Part shown: positions 1 to 7,335 of the stretch, in pieces
Position numbering within the stretch: the stretch's first letter is position 1
Layout of the letters: every line of letters begins with the position of its first letter
Assembly (NCBI GenBank): GCA_005772955.1
Contig: SXID01000047.1
Span: 1-36,085, forward strand
DNA length: 36,085 nucleotides
Source of the DNA: Planctomycetia bacterium
GTDB lineage: Bacteria > Planctomycetota > Planctomycetia > Gemmatales > Gemmataceae
Reading direction: 5' to 3'
Translations under genes and position numbers: made by a program
The notes under the pieces: generated by a model
Databases searched by the model: none
What the model saw: only the letters and a program-made list of their open reading frames with translations
What the model was told of the DNA's origin: nothing

Positions 1-2
1 TG

Positions 3-407
3 AAGTCGCACACCGCGGTGGAGAACTTCAAGTTGTCGCTGAAGGTGAAGCTCTCACCGAACAAGGAGAACAGCGGCGTGCAGTTCCGCAGTGTGCCCTT
101 ACCCGACGGCGAGATGCGCGGCCCGCAAGCGGACATCGGCGCCGGCTGGTGGGGCAAACTGTACGAGGAGAGCGGTCGCGGGATTCTCGCGAAGGAGGGC
201 GGCGAGAAGTTCGTGAAGCCGGACGACTGGAACGACTACGTGGTGGAAGCCGTGGGTGGTCGCGTTCGGATCTGGATCAACGGTAACCTCTGCACCGACT
301 ACGAAGACGACAAACTCGCCAGGAGGGGCGTGATCGGGCTGCAACTGCACAGCGGCGGCCCGCTCGAAGTGCGCTTCAAGGACGTGAAGCTGGAAGTGTT
401 AAAGTAG
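3..407 (+). CDS. 3-keto-disaccharide hydrolase (DUF1080) domain protein, 5' end outside the window
   Basis: The frame is open to the left edge, so only the C-terminal part (about 134 residues) is present; the GTG at 18 is an internal Val. The segment reads as the second half of a DUF1080 beta-jelly-roll: a strand with NSGVQFRSV, then QADIGAGWWGKLYEESGRG, a DDWNDYVVEA strand, RIWINGNLCTDYED and a closing GVIGLQLHSG...VRFKDVKLE. The order and spacing match the second DUF1080 gene at 4764-5402. Family members are usually secreted and act on, or bind, 3-keto-glycosides; planctomycetes carry many copies. Signal peptide and N-terminal fusions cannot be judged. It converges on the caspase-like gene and is followed directly by a strong hairpin. 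Family call is firm, substrate unknown. Confidence 0.85.
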   Translation, partial: KSHTAVENFKLSLKVKLSPNKENSGVQFRSVPLPDGEMRGPQADIGAGWWGKLYEESGRGILAKEGGEKFVKPDDWNDYVVEAVGGRVRIWINGNLCTDYEDDKLARRGVIGLQLHSGGPLEVRFKDVKLEVLK

Positions 408-416
408 TCCGAGGAA

Positions 417-450
417 CCGCGGCGCAGCGGTTGGTCACGCTGCGCCGCGG
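417..450. terminator. Bidirectional hairpin terminator between convergent genes
   Basis: A perfect 13-bp inverted repeat (CCGCGGCGCAGCG and its complement) encloses an 8-nt loop. It lies 9 nt after the DUF1080 stop and 18 nt from the end of the convergent caspase-like gene, so it can serve both transcripts. There is no long T-run on either side. Confidence 0.7.
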
Positions 451-468
451 CGGTTTGCGCTCGGCACG

Positions 469-1524
469 CTACCGGATACGCGACAAGCCGTAGCGCACGC
501 CTTGAATTGCGGCCTGGCGCAGAACCGGGTGGTCGCGCGACATTACCGGCGCGGGGGCCGGACGCCCCGCCGTCGGCCCCGGCGTAGGTGCGCGCGGGTT
601 CGGCTGGGACTGAACCGGCGGGCGCACCGCGACCTCGCTTGGTCCCGGCATCGGGGCCGGTTTCGCAGCCGGTTTCGCGGTCGGCTTCGCAACCGTCGCC
701 AGAACCCAGTCGATCGACGACACCTCCGTGATCACCGGCTTCTGCTCGGCTGCGTACAACTCGGTGCTGCTTGCCGGAACGGTGCGACAGAGGTACGATT
801 TGAGCGCGGCGACCGTCACGCGCCCGTCGGGTGCCGCTTCCGGGTCGTGCAGCGCTTTCAATAACTGGCAGGTGGCGATGCCGTAGGAGGAGTTGGGGCA
901 GTTGTACGCGTACTGGCCTTCGCTTGCGGCCTCGATTAGCACGAACGCGCCCGGTTTCTTGAGGGCCACCGGCCGCGTCACGCTGTCGCCCACTGGCGGC
1001 TCCGACTGGTGGAGCGCGACGCGTGCGTCGATCGGGTTGGCACACGCCTCGATGACGAGCATCTTGCGCCGGCATGGAATCAGCTTCACCCGCTGGACGA
1101 GTTCCGCGATCAGGATCATGCTGTCCGGGTTTTTCAGATCCGCGCCGCTCGGGCAAAACGCCGCGCCGTCGCGCGAGAAAAAGCCCACCCCGCTGAAAAA
1201 GAAAATCGCCTCGTCGTCGGTGCCGATCCGCTCGTCGCGGGCGAAGGCGTCGAGCGCCTTGCGGATCTCGGCCGCGGTTGGCTTCGCGCCCTTCGTCGCG
1301 GCGTCGGTGAGGTGGACATGAACGCCTTTCCACCCGGACGTGCCGAACGCCTCCGGGAACGCGGCCACGTCGCCCTTCGGCACGCGCTGTTTCGCGAACG
1401 GGCCGTTCGCGTACTCGGTCACCTGGGCGGTGAAGAAGTGACGCCGCCCAGATGGCTCGTCGGCGCCCGCGGCGCTCGCAACGCTCGCGACCAGCAGGGC
1501 GGCACAACATGCACTCGCTTTCAT
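469..1524 (-). CDS. Secreted caspase-like (peptidase C14 fold) protein lacking the catalytic His
   Basis: 351 residues. The ATG at 1524 is preferred over the GTG at 1527 because GGAGGAA lies about 6 nt upstream. A signal peptide covers residues 1 to about 21. Residues 68-162 follow the caspase p20 pattern: VHVHLTDAATKGAKPTAAEI, then AIFFFSGVGFF (normally FYFSGHG), then KMLVIEACAN (normally LILDACHSG). The putative nucleophile Cys161 is present, but the catalytic His position is Val113 and the usual Asp before Ala-Cys is Glu159. The C-terminal 80 residues are Pro/Ala-rich and probably disordered. It is the last gene of a three-gene set with 1596-2660 and 2728-3459, all exported or membrane-anchored. 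It is most likely a pseudo-protease with a binding or scaffolding role; activity through another base cannot be excluded. Confidence 0.7.
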   Translation of the reverse strand: MKASACCAALLVASVASAAGADEPSGRRHFFTAQVTEYANGPFAKQRVPKGDVAAFPEAFGTSGWKGVHVHLTDAATKGAKPTAAEIRKALDAFARDERIGTDDEAIFFFSGVGFFSRDGAAFCPSGADLKNPDSMILIAELVQRVKLIPCRRKMLVIEACANPIDARVALHQSEPPVGDSVTRPVALKKPGAFVLIEAASEGQYAYNCPNSSYGIATCQLLKALHDPEAAPDGRVTVAALKSYLCRTVPASSTELYAAEQKPVITEVSSIDWVLATVAKPTAKPAAKPAPMPGPSEVAVRPPVQSQPNPRAPTPGPTAGRPAPAPVMSRDHPVLRQAAIQGVRYGLSRIR

Positions 1525-1595
1525 CACAGATTCCTCCGCGTGTGAAATGAACGAGGGAGTACCGGCGCGGCAGCGTGCCGCGCCGGGGGTGGGTG

Positions 1596-2660
1596 TCAGC
1601 GGCCGTATTTCAGCGAGTGAACCTCTCTAAGCCGACCTATCATCATCTCCACGGCGGTGAAGTCGTCGTCCTGCGGGCGGATGGCGGCCGTGCCGAGCAC
1701 CGACCGGTGGTTTTCCGCGCGCTCCTCGCCCGCCGGCGCGGGCGTGTTTTTCATCCACACCGGGAAGCACTGGGCCGTGATGACCCCGACTTTTGGTTTG
1801 CTCGCAGCCGCGAACGGCGGCAGCGCCACCACGTCGAACGCCAGACTCTTTCCCTTCGCGCCGTCCTTGCCCGCGGACGCGAACCAGCCGCGAACCGTGA
1901 CCGACTGCCCGGCCTTCACCAGGATCATGCGGCCCTTCGGCTCGTCGGCGTCTGGACCTTCGGAGAACTCGTCCCACAACACTCCATCGATTGTCAGAGC
2001 AATTCCGAAGTCCGGGCCGCGCGTGTCGCGGTGGGTCAGCCGCAGGACGTAGGTCTCGAACTCCGCAGTCTCGATCTTGCCATCGACCGGGGTGCGGGCG
2101 TGGAACGTCCCATCGCGCGATTTCACCAACATTTCAAGCTGAATTTGCGGCGGCACCCGATCGCGCGGCGGGGCTGCGGCCGTGGCCGCGATGAACGGTG
2201 TTCGTTCTCGCTCTGGTAGCTTGGCCGGAATTACCAGTTCGCGCGGCGCGAGGAGGCGTGCGATTGCGCTCTCGCCCATGAGGAGCCGCGGGCGGCCGAC
2301 AGCGCGTTCCTGGCCGCCCACCCGCAGTGCGGCCCGCAACTGGCAAGCCGGCTGCCCGGTCGTGCGATCGGTGACGCTCTCGAGTGTGAGGACGAACGTC
2401 GTCGGCGCGCCGGCCTTGACCACGAACCCGTCGGCGGCGAACGCGCCGGCCACCGCCTCGACCATCCCGGCCGCGGTTTCGGCGGCCCGCCCGTCGGCCC
2501 ACGTTGGCGGCGCGATCGCGATCTGGGTGTGCCCGGCCTTGCGCAGGTCCGGCGCGGCGGTCTTAGCTAGCTCGCGGGCCTCGCGCTCGGGCGCGTCGTC
2601 GGCGAACCCCACGCCGGCGCCGACCACTGCGGCAACGAGGGAAAGAAACAGCCTGAGCAT
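1596..2660 (-). CDS. Uncharacterised secreted protein
   Basis: 354 residues; not recognised as a named family. An N-terminal signal peptide (LRLFLSLVAAVVGAGVGFAD) predicts export. Residues about 30-130 alternate helix and strand (EARELAKTAAPDLRKAGHTQIAIAP...), resembling a small alpha/beta domain with a possible C-terminal beta-sandwich (MILVKAGQSVTVRGWFASAG). No catalytic signature or membrane helix beyond the leader is visible. It lies 67 nt below the coiled-coil gene and 71 nt above the caspase-like gene on the same strand, which suggests co-transcription and a shared envelope-related role. The ATG at 2660 has only a weak upstream AGGGAA. Confidence 0.75.
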   Translation of the reverse strand: MLRLFLSLVAAVVGAGVGFADDAPEREARELAKTAAPDLRKAGHTQIAIAPPTWADGRAAETAAGMVEAVAGAFAADGFVVKAGAPTTFVLTLESVTDRTTGQPACQLRAALRVGGQERAVGRPRLLMGESAIARLLAPRELVIPAKLPERERTPFIAATAAAPPRDRVPPQIQLEMLVKSRDGTFHARTPVDGKIETAEFETYVLRLTHRDTRGPDFGIALTIDGVLWDEFSEGPDADEPKGRMILVKAGQSVTVRGWFASAGKDGAKGKSLAFDVVALPPFAAASKPKVGVITAQCFPVWMKNTPAPAGEERAENHRSVLGTAAIRPQDDDFTAVEMMIGRLREVHSLKYGR

Positions 2661-2727
2661 GGAATGTTCCCTGTGAGAGAGGAAAGGAAAAGCAGGACGG
2701 CACGCGCCGCCCCGCAGCGGATTTGAA

Positions 2728-3459
2728 TTACTCGCCGGCCTTCCACGCCTTCAGCGCCTTGTCGTAGTCCTTCGCGGCCGGCTTCGCGGCCGGCTTCGGC
2801 GCGTCCATCACCGCGCGCTCCTGGCGCACCTCCAGGTGACCGCGTATATCCGCGGCGTGCGAGCGGATGGCGGCCCCTTCGCTGTCCCCACCGCGCGACT
2901 GGTTCTGCGCCTCTCTGATGAGCACGGCCCCGTGGAGCGCTTCCAGTTCGGCCACCTCGCGGGCTAGCGCGTCGCGCTCCTTGATCTTCTCCTGGAGCAG
3001 CGCCTCGGCGGCCCGCACGGCCTCTTCCGCGGTCCCGGCCGCCTTCTCCGCGCTCGCCGCACGGGCCTTCGCCTCATCCAGTCGTACGAACTTCGCAGTG
3101 AACTCTTCCTTCAGTTCAGTCGGCTCGCAGCCCGGCTTCGTGATCTGACGGTGCAGCGCGGCCAACTCGAGTTTTAGTTTGTCCACGTCGGTCTCCGCCG
3201 CGGTCTGGTCGGCCTTGGCGCGTTTGAACGTCACGCGGCACCCGGCGACGACGTTCTTCTGTGCGTCGATCTTCCTGTCCACTTTCGCGACGTCGTCCTT
3301 GAGCGCGCCGATCTTGGTCTTTACCCCAACCTGGTCGTCGGCCTTCTTCCTCAACTGCGCAATCTCGTGACGGGCGTACCGGCCGAAGTCGGTGAACGCC
3401 ACGACGGCCACCACTGCCGAGAGCAGCGAGCCGGCGCCAATCTTGAACTTGAGCGTCAT
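2728..3459 (-). CDS. Membrane-anchored coiled-coil protein
   Basis: 243 residues. Residues 7-22 (IGAGSLLSAVVAVVAF) form one hydrophobic N-terminal segment, either a signal anchor or an uncleaved leader. Residues about 30-200 are almost continuously charged with heptad-like spacing (QLRKKADDQVGVKTKIGALKD..., DKLKLELAALHRQI, AKARAASAEKAAGTAEEAVRAAEALL), indicating a long coiled coil. The tail is Lys/Ala-rich. The ATG is preceded by GGAGGGG. It is first in the three-gene set, so its promoter should lie in 3460-3819. The size and architecture suggest a structural or tethering protein, but no specific family is recognised. Confidence 0.75.
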   Translation of the reverse strand: MTLKFKIGAGSLLSAVVAVVAFTDFGRYARHEIAQLRKKADDQVGVKTKIGALKDDVAKVDRKIDAQKNVVAGCRVTFKRAKADQTAAETDVDKLKLELAALHRQITKPGCEPTELKEEFTAKFVRLDEAKARAASAEKAAGTAEEAVRAAEALLQEKIKERDALAREVAELEALHGAVLIREAQNQSRGGDSEGAAIRSHAADIRGHLEVRQERAVMDAPKPAAKPAAKDYDKALKAWKAGE

Positions 3460-3819
3460 TGTCCCCTCCGTTCGTTGTCGAGCCTTGATGAAGCGGGTCG
3501 TCGGGCGGAACGGCCCCCTGCCCGCGAGGGATTATTGGCGCGTCAATGTCACCGTTCGGCCGGTGTTTGGCATTGCGGCAACGTGCGCGGCGCGCCGACA
3601 CCCGGCGGTGCCCGTGCGCCGCGGTGCGCGACAAACCCGCGGCCGGGCCTGTGCCGCGCACCGGCGGCTGCGCCCGGACTGCGCGCGAGTGCGCCCCGGC
3701 GCGTTGTCTTGGCACCCCGCGCGCGGTAGAGTGCGGCGATCCGTCACCGGACGCTGCGCGACCAAGTGTCCAATCATCAAAATCGAGACGTGCCGTCTCA
3801 ACCCGACCAGAGGACCGTC
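3460..3819. other. Divergent intergenic region (360 nt)
   Basis: This very GC-rich stretch separates the minus-strand coiled-coil gene from the plus-strand gene at 3820. It must contain at least one promoter for each direction, but I see no convincing -35/-10 pair, operator palindrome or RNA structure. ORFs crossing it lack protein-like composition. Confidence 0.5.
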
Positions 3820-4752
3820 ATGCCCGACGAGAGCGAAACAGAGGGGTGGTCCAAATCGGAGTTGGCCGGAGTGATCGACGGCTTACTCCGGTTGTGCCGC
3901 TTGACGCTGGACTCGGCGGAGGAGGAAATCCAGACCGGCACGTGGGCGGTTCATCGGAACACCGCGCAGAAGGTGTTCAAGAAGCGCGACAAAATGCCGG
4001 ACAATAAAACGCTGGACAAAGTCGCGGAGTACTTCAACACGAAACTGCCCGGCCTCGGGCTCAAGGGCGAGCACCTGCGCCGCCCGCCAGAGGTACTCCG
4101 CGCGGTCCTCGCGCAACCCACTGCGCCGACGGTCTACGGATCGCAAGAGGAGGCGCTCGATGCGCTCAAGAAGCGCGCCAAGGACGGCCTCGTTCTGAAG
4201 GGCCACACGGTTTACGTCGTTTCCTTCACGCTTCACACGCTGCTTCCGTCCGTCCGGTGGTTCTGCGACCAGGGGGCGGCGAGCGTCCGCTTGTTCGCGG
4301 GCCTCGAAGAGACAGCCCTCCAGCTGAACAGCAGGCGGCAGGCGGGCTTGATGGTCGAGCAACGCAATCACGTCAAACAAGATTTCGCACACGACCCGGT
4401 CGACGAGGTGCGATCCCCGATGCCCCCGACCTTTCAAGGGTACTTCGTCCCTGATGTCGTGGTCTGTGTCAGCCCGTTTGTCTGGTATCCCACCTTCAAC
4501 GCCTGGAAGGGCTCACCCAAACTGGAGGACATGCACACGCAGATGCGCGAGACCGGTGTTACGCCCCCGATGCTGCCGGAAGATGACTACACGCTGAACG
4601 GGTATCAGCAGTGCCACTTCCAGGTGTTCCACGCGTCAGGTGGGGACAACACCCAGTTCGACCGTATGGCGAAGAAATTCAAGCTGTACCTGGACGCACA
4701 CGAACTGCGCCAGCGGCTCGACGCGGACTCGCCCGCCCAACCGCCGGCGTAG
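3820..4752 (+). CDS. Uncharacterised protein with an N-terminal HTH-like segment
   Basis: 310 residues from the ATG at 3820, which has AGAGGA just upstream; an in-frame ATG at 3766 would add 18 low-quality residues. The first 80 residues (SKSELAGVIDGLLRLC..., then TAQKVFKKRDKMPDNKTLDKVAEYFNT) resemble an XRE-type helix-turn-helix in which the last part matches the usual 'leucine-kinase-alpha' helices after the recognition helix. The rest is a mixed alpha/beta domain with HTVYVVSFTLHTLLPSV and GYFVPDVVVCVSPFVWYPTF; no known fold is recognised. No signal peptide or membrane helix, so probably cytoplasmic. It is transcribed away from the exported three-gene set and could regulate it, but that rests on position alone. 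Confidence 0.7.
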   Translation: MPDESETEGWSKSELAGVIDGLLRLCRLTLDSAEEEIQTGTWAVHRNTAQKVFKKRDKMPDNKTLDKVAEYFNTKLPGLGLKGEHLRRPPEVLRAVLAQPTAPTVYGSQEEALDALKKRAKDGLVLKGHTVYVVSFTLHTLLPSVRWFCDQGAASVRLFAGLEETALQLNSRRQAGLMVEQRNHVKQDFAHDPVDEVRSPMPPTFQGYFVPDVVVCVSPFVWYPTFNAWKGSPKLEDMHTQMRETGVTPPMLPEDDYTLNGYQQCHFQVFHASGGDNTQFDRMAKKFKLYLDAHELRQRLDADSPAQPPA

Positions 4753-4763
4753 CCGATTCGCGT

Positions 4764-5402
4764 CTACTTCTTCGCGGGCAGCTCTTCGATCGTGATGTTC
4801 TTGTAGAAGACCTTCGCCTTCGCGCCGCCGTGGATCTGCAACCCGATGATGCCCGAGCGCTCGACTTTGGCGTCTTCTTCGGTGTAGTCCACGGTGAGCG
4901 TGCCGTTGAGCCACAGCTTGATGCGCGGACCCTCGCACCGAATCACGTACTCGTTCCAGTCCTCGTGCTTCACCAGTTTCTCGATCACCTTCGGGTCAGG
5001 CTTCGCGAGCACCTTGTTGCGGCGGCTCTCGTCGTACAGCGCGCCCCAGTAGTCCTGGCCCACGTCGGCCTGATAGCCGCTTACTTCGTGGTGCTTCGGG
5101 ATGCGCTTCGTGCGGAACTGAATCCCCGCGTTGGCCTTCGCCTTATCGCCAGTCAACTTGAACGTGACTTTTAGCTCGAAGTTCTCGTAGGTCTTGGTGG
5201 TGCAGAGGAACTCGTTTCGCGGCACGACCGCGTCGAGCGTGCCCGCGGTGATGGTGCCGTCCTCGACCTTCCACGTCTTCTCGGTGTCGCCTTCCCACCC
5301 CGCGAGCGTCTTCCCATCGAACAGCGAAACCGGTTTCTCCACGGCGCGCGTGGTCGCACAGAACGCGAGTAGGAGTGCGGTGCAATACAGGATACGAGAC
5401 AT
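4764..5402 (-). CDS. 3-keto-disaccharide hydrolase (DUF1080) domain protein
   Basis: 212 residues, beginning at the ATG at 5402 because a typical signal peptide follows (RILYCTALLLAFCATTRAVE). A longer frame to 5693 is only the antisense of the enolase-like gene. After the leader comes the standard DUF1080 opening VSLFDGKTLAGWEGD, then TWKVEDGTITAG, YENFELKVTFKL, NAGIQFRTKRI, YQADVGQDYWGALYDESRR, EDWNEYVIRCEG and a closing SGIIGLQIHGG. Length is normal for a single-domain member. It starts 20 nt after the enolase-like stop and probably shares its transcript. The family acts on 3-keto sugars outside the cytoplasm; linkage to an enolase-superfamily protein suggests sugar-acid or glycoside catabolism, which is inference. 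Confidence 0.9.
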   Translation of the reverse strand: MSRILYCTALLLAFCATTRAVEKPVSLFDGKTLAGWEGDTEKTWKVEDGTITAGTLDAVVPRNEFLCTTKTYENFELKVTFKLTGDKAKANAGIQFRTKRIPKHHEVSGYQADVGQDYWGALYDESRRNKVLAKPDPKVIEKLVKHEDWNEYVIRCEGPRIKLWLNGTLTVDYTEEDAKVERSGIIGLQIHGGAKAKVFYKNITIEELPAKK

Positions 5403-5422
5403 GGTTCGACCCTCAGAAGAGT

Positions 5423-6526
5423 TCAGACAATTCGCCACTTCGCCGCAACACCCTCGTCGATTGATAACCCTAACCCCGGCTCGGCGCTCGGCACCATCTT
5501 CCCACTTTCGATTTTCGCGCCGCCGGTGAACACGTCCTTGAACCACGACACCGAATCGACGTGCGGCACCGACGCCAGCCCGCACGCGAGGTGAACGCCG
5601 ACTTCCGGTAGCCGCACAGGCGACACCGCGACGTGATACGCTTCCGCTACCGCCGCGACCTTCAGTAACGGCGTGATGCCACCGAGCCGGCACACGTCCG
5701 GGCGGATCGTGCGAATGGTGCCGTCGCGGATGACGCGGAAGAAGGCTTCGCGCGAGTCGAGGTTCGCACCGATCGCCAGCGGCACTTCGGCGAGACGCGC
5801 GAGTTTGTCGTAACCGATCGCATCCGCGGCCGGGATTGGGTCTTCAAACACATCGACGCCCACGTCCTCGAAGAAGTGCGTGAGCGCAAGCGCCGTACTC
5901 AGATCGAACCGGCCGTCGGCGGTCACCGCGATCCAACCGTCTTGGCCCAACCCGTCCTGAATCTCGCGCACGCGCTCGGCGTCGGCTTGTACGTCCCCGC
6001 CGGCGCCGATCTCGACGCGAACACCGACCGCGCCTTGCTTCAGGAACGGCTTTGCGGCTTTGAGCGATTCGCTCGCGTCGCGCCCGAGCGTGGCCGCGTC
6101 GGAGACAACGAACGCCGCGCCCGGCTTCGCGCCGCCGAGCAACTTCGCGAGCGGAACACCGGCGGCTTTCGCCTTCACGTCCCAGAGCGCGATGTCGATT
6201 GCGGAGTACGCGCGCGCCGCGAGTCCCGCGAAGCCGACCGTGCGGAACCGCGATTCCCCGCGCGCGAAGAGACGCTCCGTGTCGCGCGCGTCTTCGCCGA
6301 GAATGATCGGCGACAGTTCGGTGACGAGGAGCGAACGCACCGCGTTTCCGCCCGCGCCGAGGACGTAACAGAAGCCGAGACCGGTCACACCCTCGTCCGT
6401 TTCGAGGTGAACGAGGATCAGTTCGACCGCGTCCGGTGCTGCCGGGGTCGGCGCGGTAAGGGAGACCCTCGACGCTTTGGCGAATGGGATGTGCAAACGG
6501 TCGGTGGTGAGGCGTGTGATCTTCAT
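5423..6526 (-). CDS. Enolase-superfamily (mandelate racemase/muconate lactonizing type) protein with altered catalytic residues
   Basis: 367 residues from the ATG at 6526 (MKITRLTTDRL is the usual family opening). The N-terminal capping domain (1-125, with AYSAIDIALWDVKAKAAGVPL) and the barrel (130-360) are complete. Metal ligands Asp204 (TADGRF) and Glu228 (FEDP) and the PDVCRLGGIT strand are present. By motif alignment the KxK motif is R170-V-E172, the third metal ligand in the usual GGES turn is Ala254 (IGANLDS), and the catalytic His after the last strands is Val304 (VSPV instead of VAPH). Family members abstract a proton alpha to a carboxylate; this one probably does different chemistry or is non-catalytic. 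It lies between livF, with a palindromic repeat in the gap, and the DUF1080 gene. Confidence 0.85.
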   Translation of the reverse strand: MKITRLTTDRLHIPFAKASRVSLTAPTPAAPDAVELILVHLETDEGVTGLGFCYVLGAGGNAVRSLLVTELSPIILGEDARDTERLFARGESRFRTVGFAGLAARAYSAIDIALWDVKAKAAGVPLAKLLGGAKPGAAFVVSDAATLGRDASESLKAAKPFLKQGAVGVRVEIGAGGDVQADAERVREIQDGLGQDGWIAVTADGRFDLSTALALTHFFEDVGVDVFEDPIPAADAIGYDKLARLAEVPLAIGANLDSREAFFRVIRDGTIRTIRPDVCRLGGITPLLKVAAVAEAYHVAVSPVRLPEVGVHLACGLASVPHVDSVSWFKDVFTGGAKIESGKMVPSAEPGLGLSIDEGVAAKWRIV

Positions 6527-6549
6527 TTGAGTTCGGCGTTCTCGAGGAG

Positions 6550-6597
6550 CCGGGAGCGTAAGCGACGGCAAACGTCGTCCCTCGCTTACGCTTCCGG
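6550..6597. repeat. Palindromic repeat between livF and the enolase-like gene
   Basis: CCGGGAGCGTAAGCGA is mirrored by TCGCTTACGCTTCCGG, with further pairing inside, giving a long hairpin. It occupies most of the 86-nt gap between two same-strand genes and could attenuate or end the liv transcript. It also looks like a dispersed REP-type sequence. Confidence 0.65.
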
Positions 6598-6612
6598 CGC
6601 CGCGAGAAAGGA

Positions 6613-7335
6613 TTACTCCCCCAGATACGCTTGGCGGATGCGCGGGTCGTGGAGCAGCACGTCGGCCTTGTCGGTGAATGTAATGCGGCCGGTTTCGAGC
6701 ACGTAGCCGCGGTGCGCCACTTTCAGTGCCATTCGCGCGTTCTGTTCCACCAGCAGCACCGACATGCCTTGCTTGTTCAGCTCGCGAATCACGTCGAAGA
6801 TTTGAACCACGATCTGTGGGGCCAACCCCAGGGAAGGCTCGTCGAGGAGGAGCAACTTCGGGCGCGACATTAACGCACGGGCAATGGCGAGCATCTGCTG
6901 TTCGCCGCCGGAGAGCAGTCCACCCGGTTGCGACTGCCGTTTCTCCAGAATCGGGAACATCGTGTACGCCTTCTGGATGTCGGCCCGCATGCCATCGTGG
7001 TCGCGGCGTGTGAACGCGCCCATCTCCAGGTTCTCGCGTACAGTCAACCGCGGGAAGATCTTGCGACCCTCAGGTGACTGCGACAGCCCTAAACGCACAA
7101 CGCTGTGAGCCGGCACGCCGGTGATGCTCTGCCCGTCGAAGGTGATGTTCCCGGCGCGAGTCTTGACCACGCCCGAGATACACATCAGCGTCGTTGTTTT
7201 GCCAGCTCCATTCGCGCCGATGATGGTGACAATCTCGCCCTGATTCACGGTGAGTGAGAGCCTGTGCAGCACGTTGATCTGGCCGTAACCGGCTTCGAGG
7301 TTATCGACAACGAGGAGCGGAGGAGCGGTACTCAC
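6613..7335 (-). CDS. livF: Branched-chain amino acid-type ABC transporter ATPase LivF
   Basis: 240 residues, starting at a GTG that overlaps the livG stop by 4 nt. All ABC motifs are canonical: Walker A GANGAGKTT, Q-loop LSQSPEGRKIFPRLTV, signature LLSGGEQQMLAIARAL, Walker B LLLLDEPSLGLAP and an H-loop replaced by VEQNA as is normal for LivF. Length is typical (about 235). It should pair with LivG under the LivH/LivM pore at the cytoplasmic face and hydrolyse ATP to drive import of an amino acid or related amide. Because LivG lacks its Walker A Lys, LivF may carry most of the ATPase activity. Confidence 0.95.
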   Translation of the reverse strand: MSTAPPLLVVDNLEAGYGQINVLHRLSLTVNQGEIVTIIGANGAGKTTTLMCISGVVKTRAGNITFDGQSITGVPAHSVVRLGLSQSPEGRKIFPRLTVRENLEMGAFTRRDHDGMRADIQKAYTMFPILEKRQSQPGGLLSGGEQQMLAIARALMSRPKLLLLDEPSLGLAPQIVVQIFDVIRELNKQGMSVLLVEQNARMALKVAHRGYVLETGRITFTDKADVLLHDPRIRQAYLGE

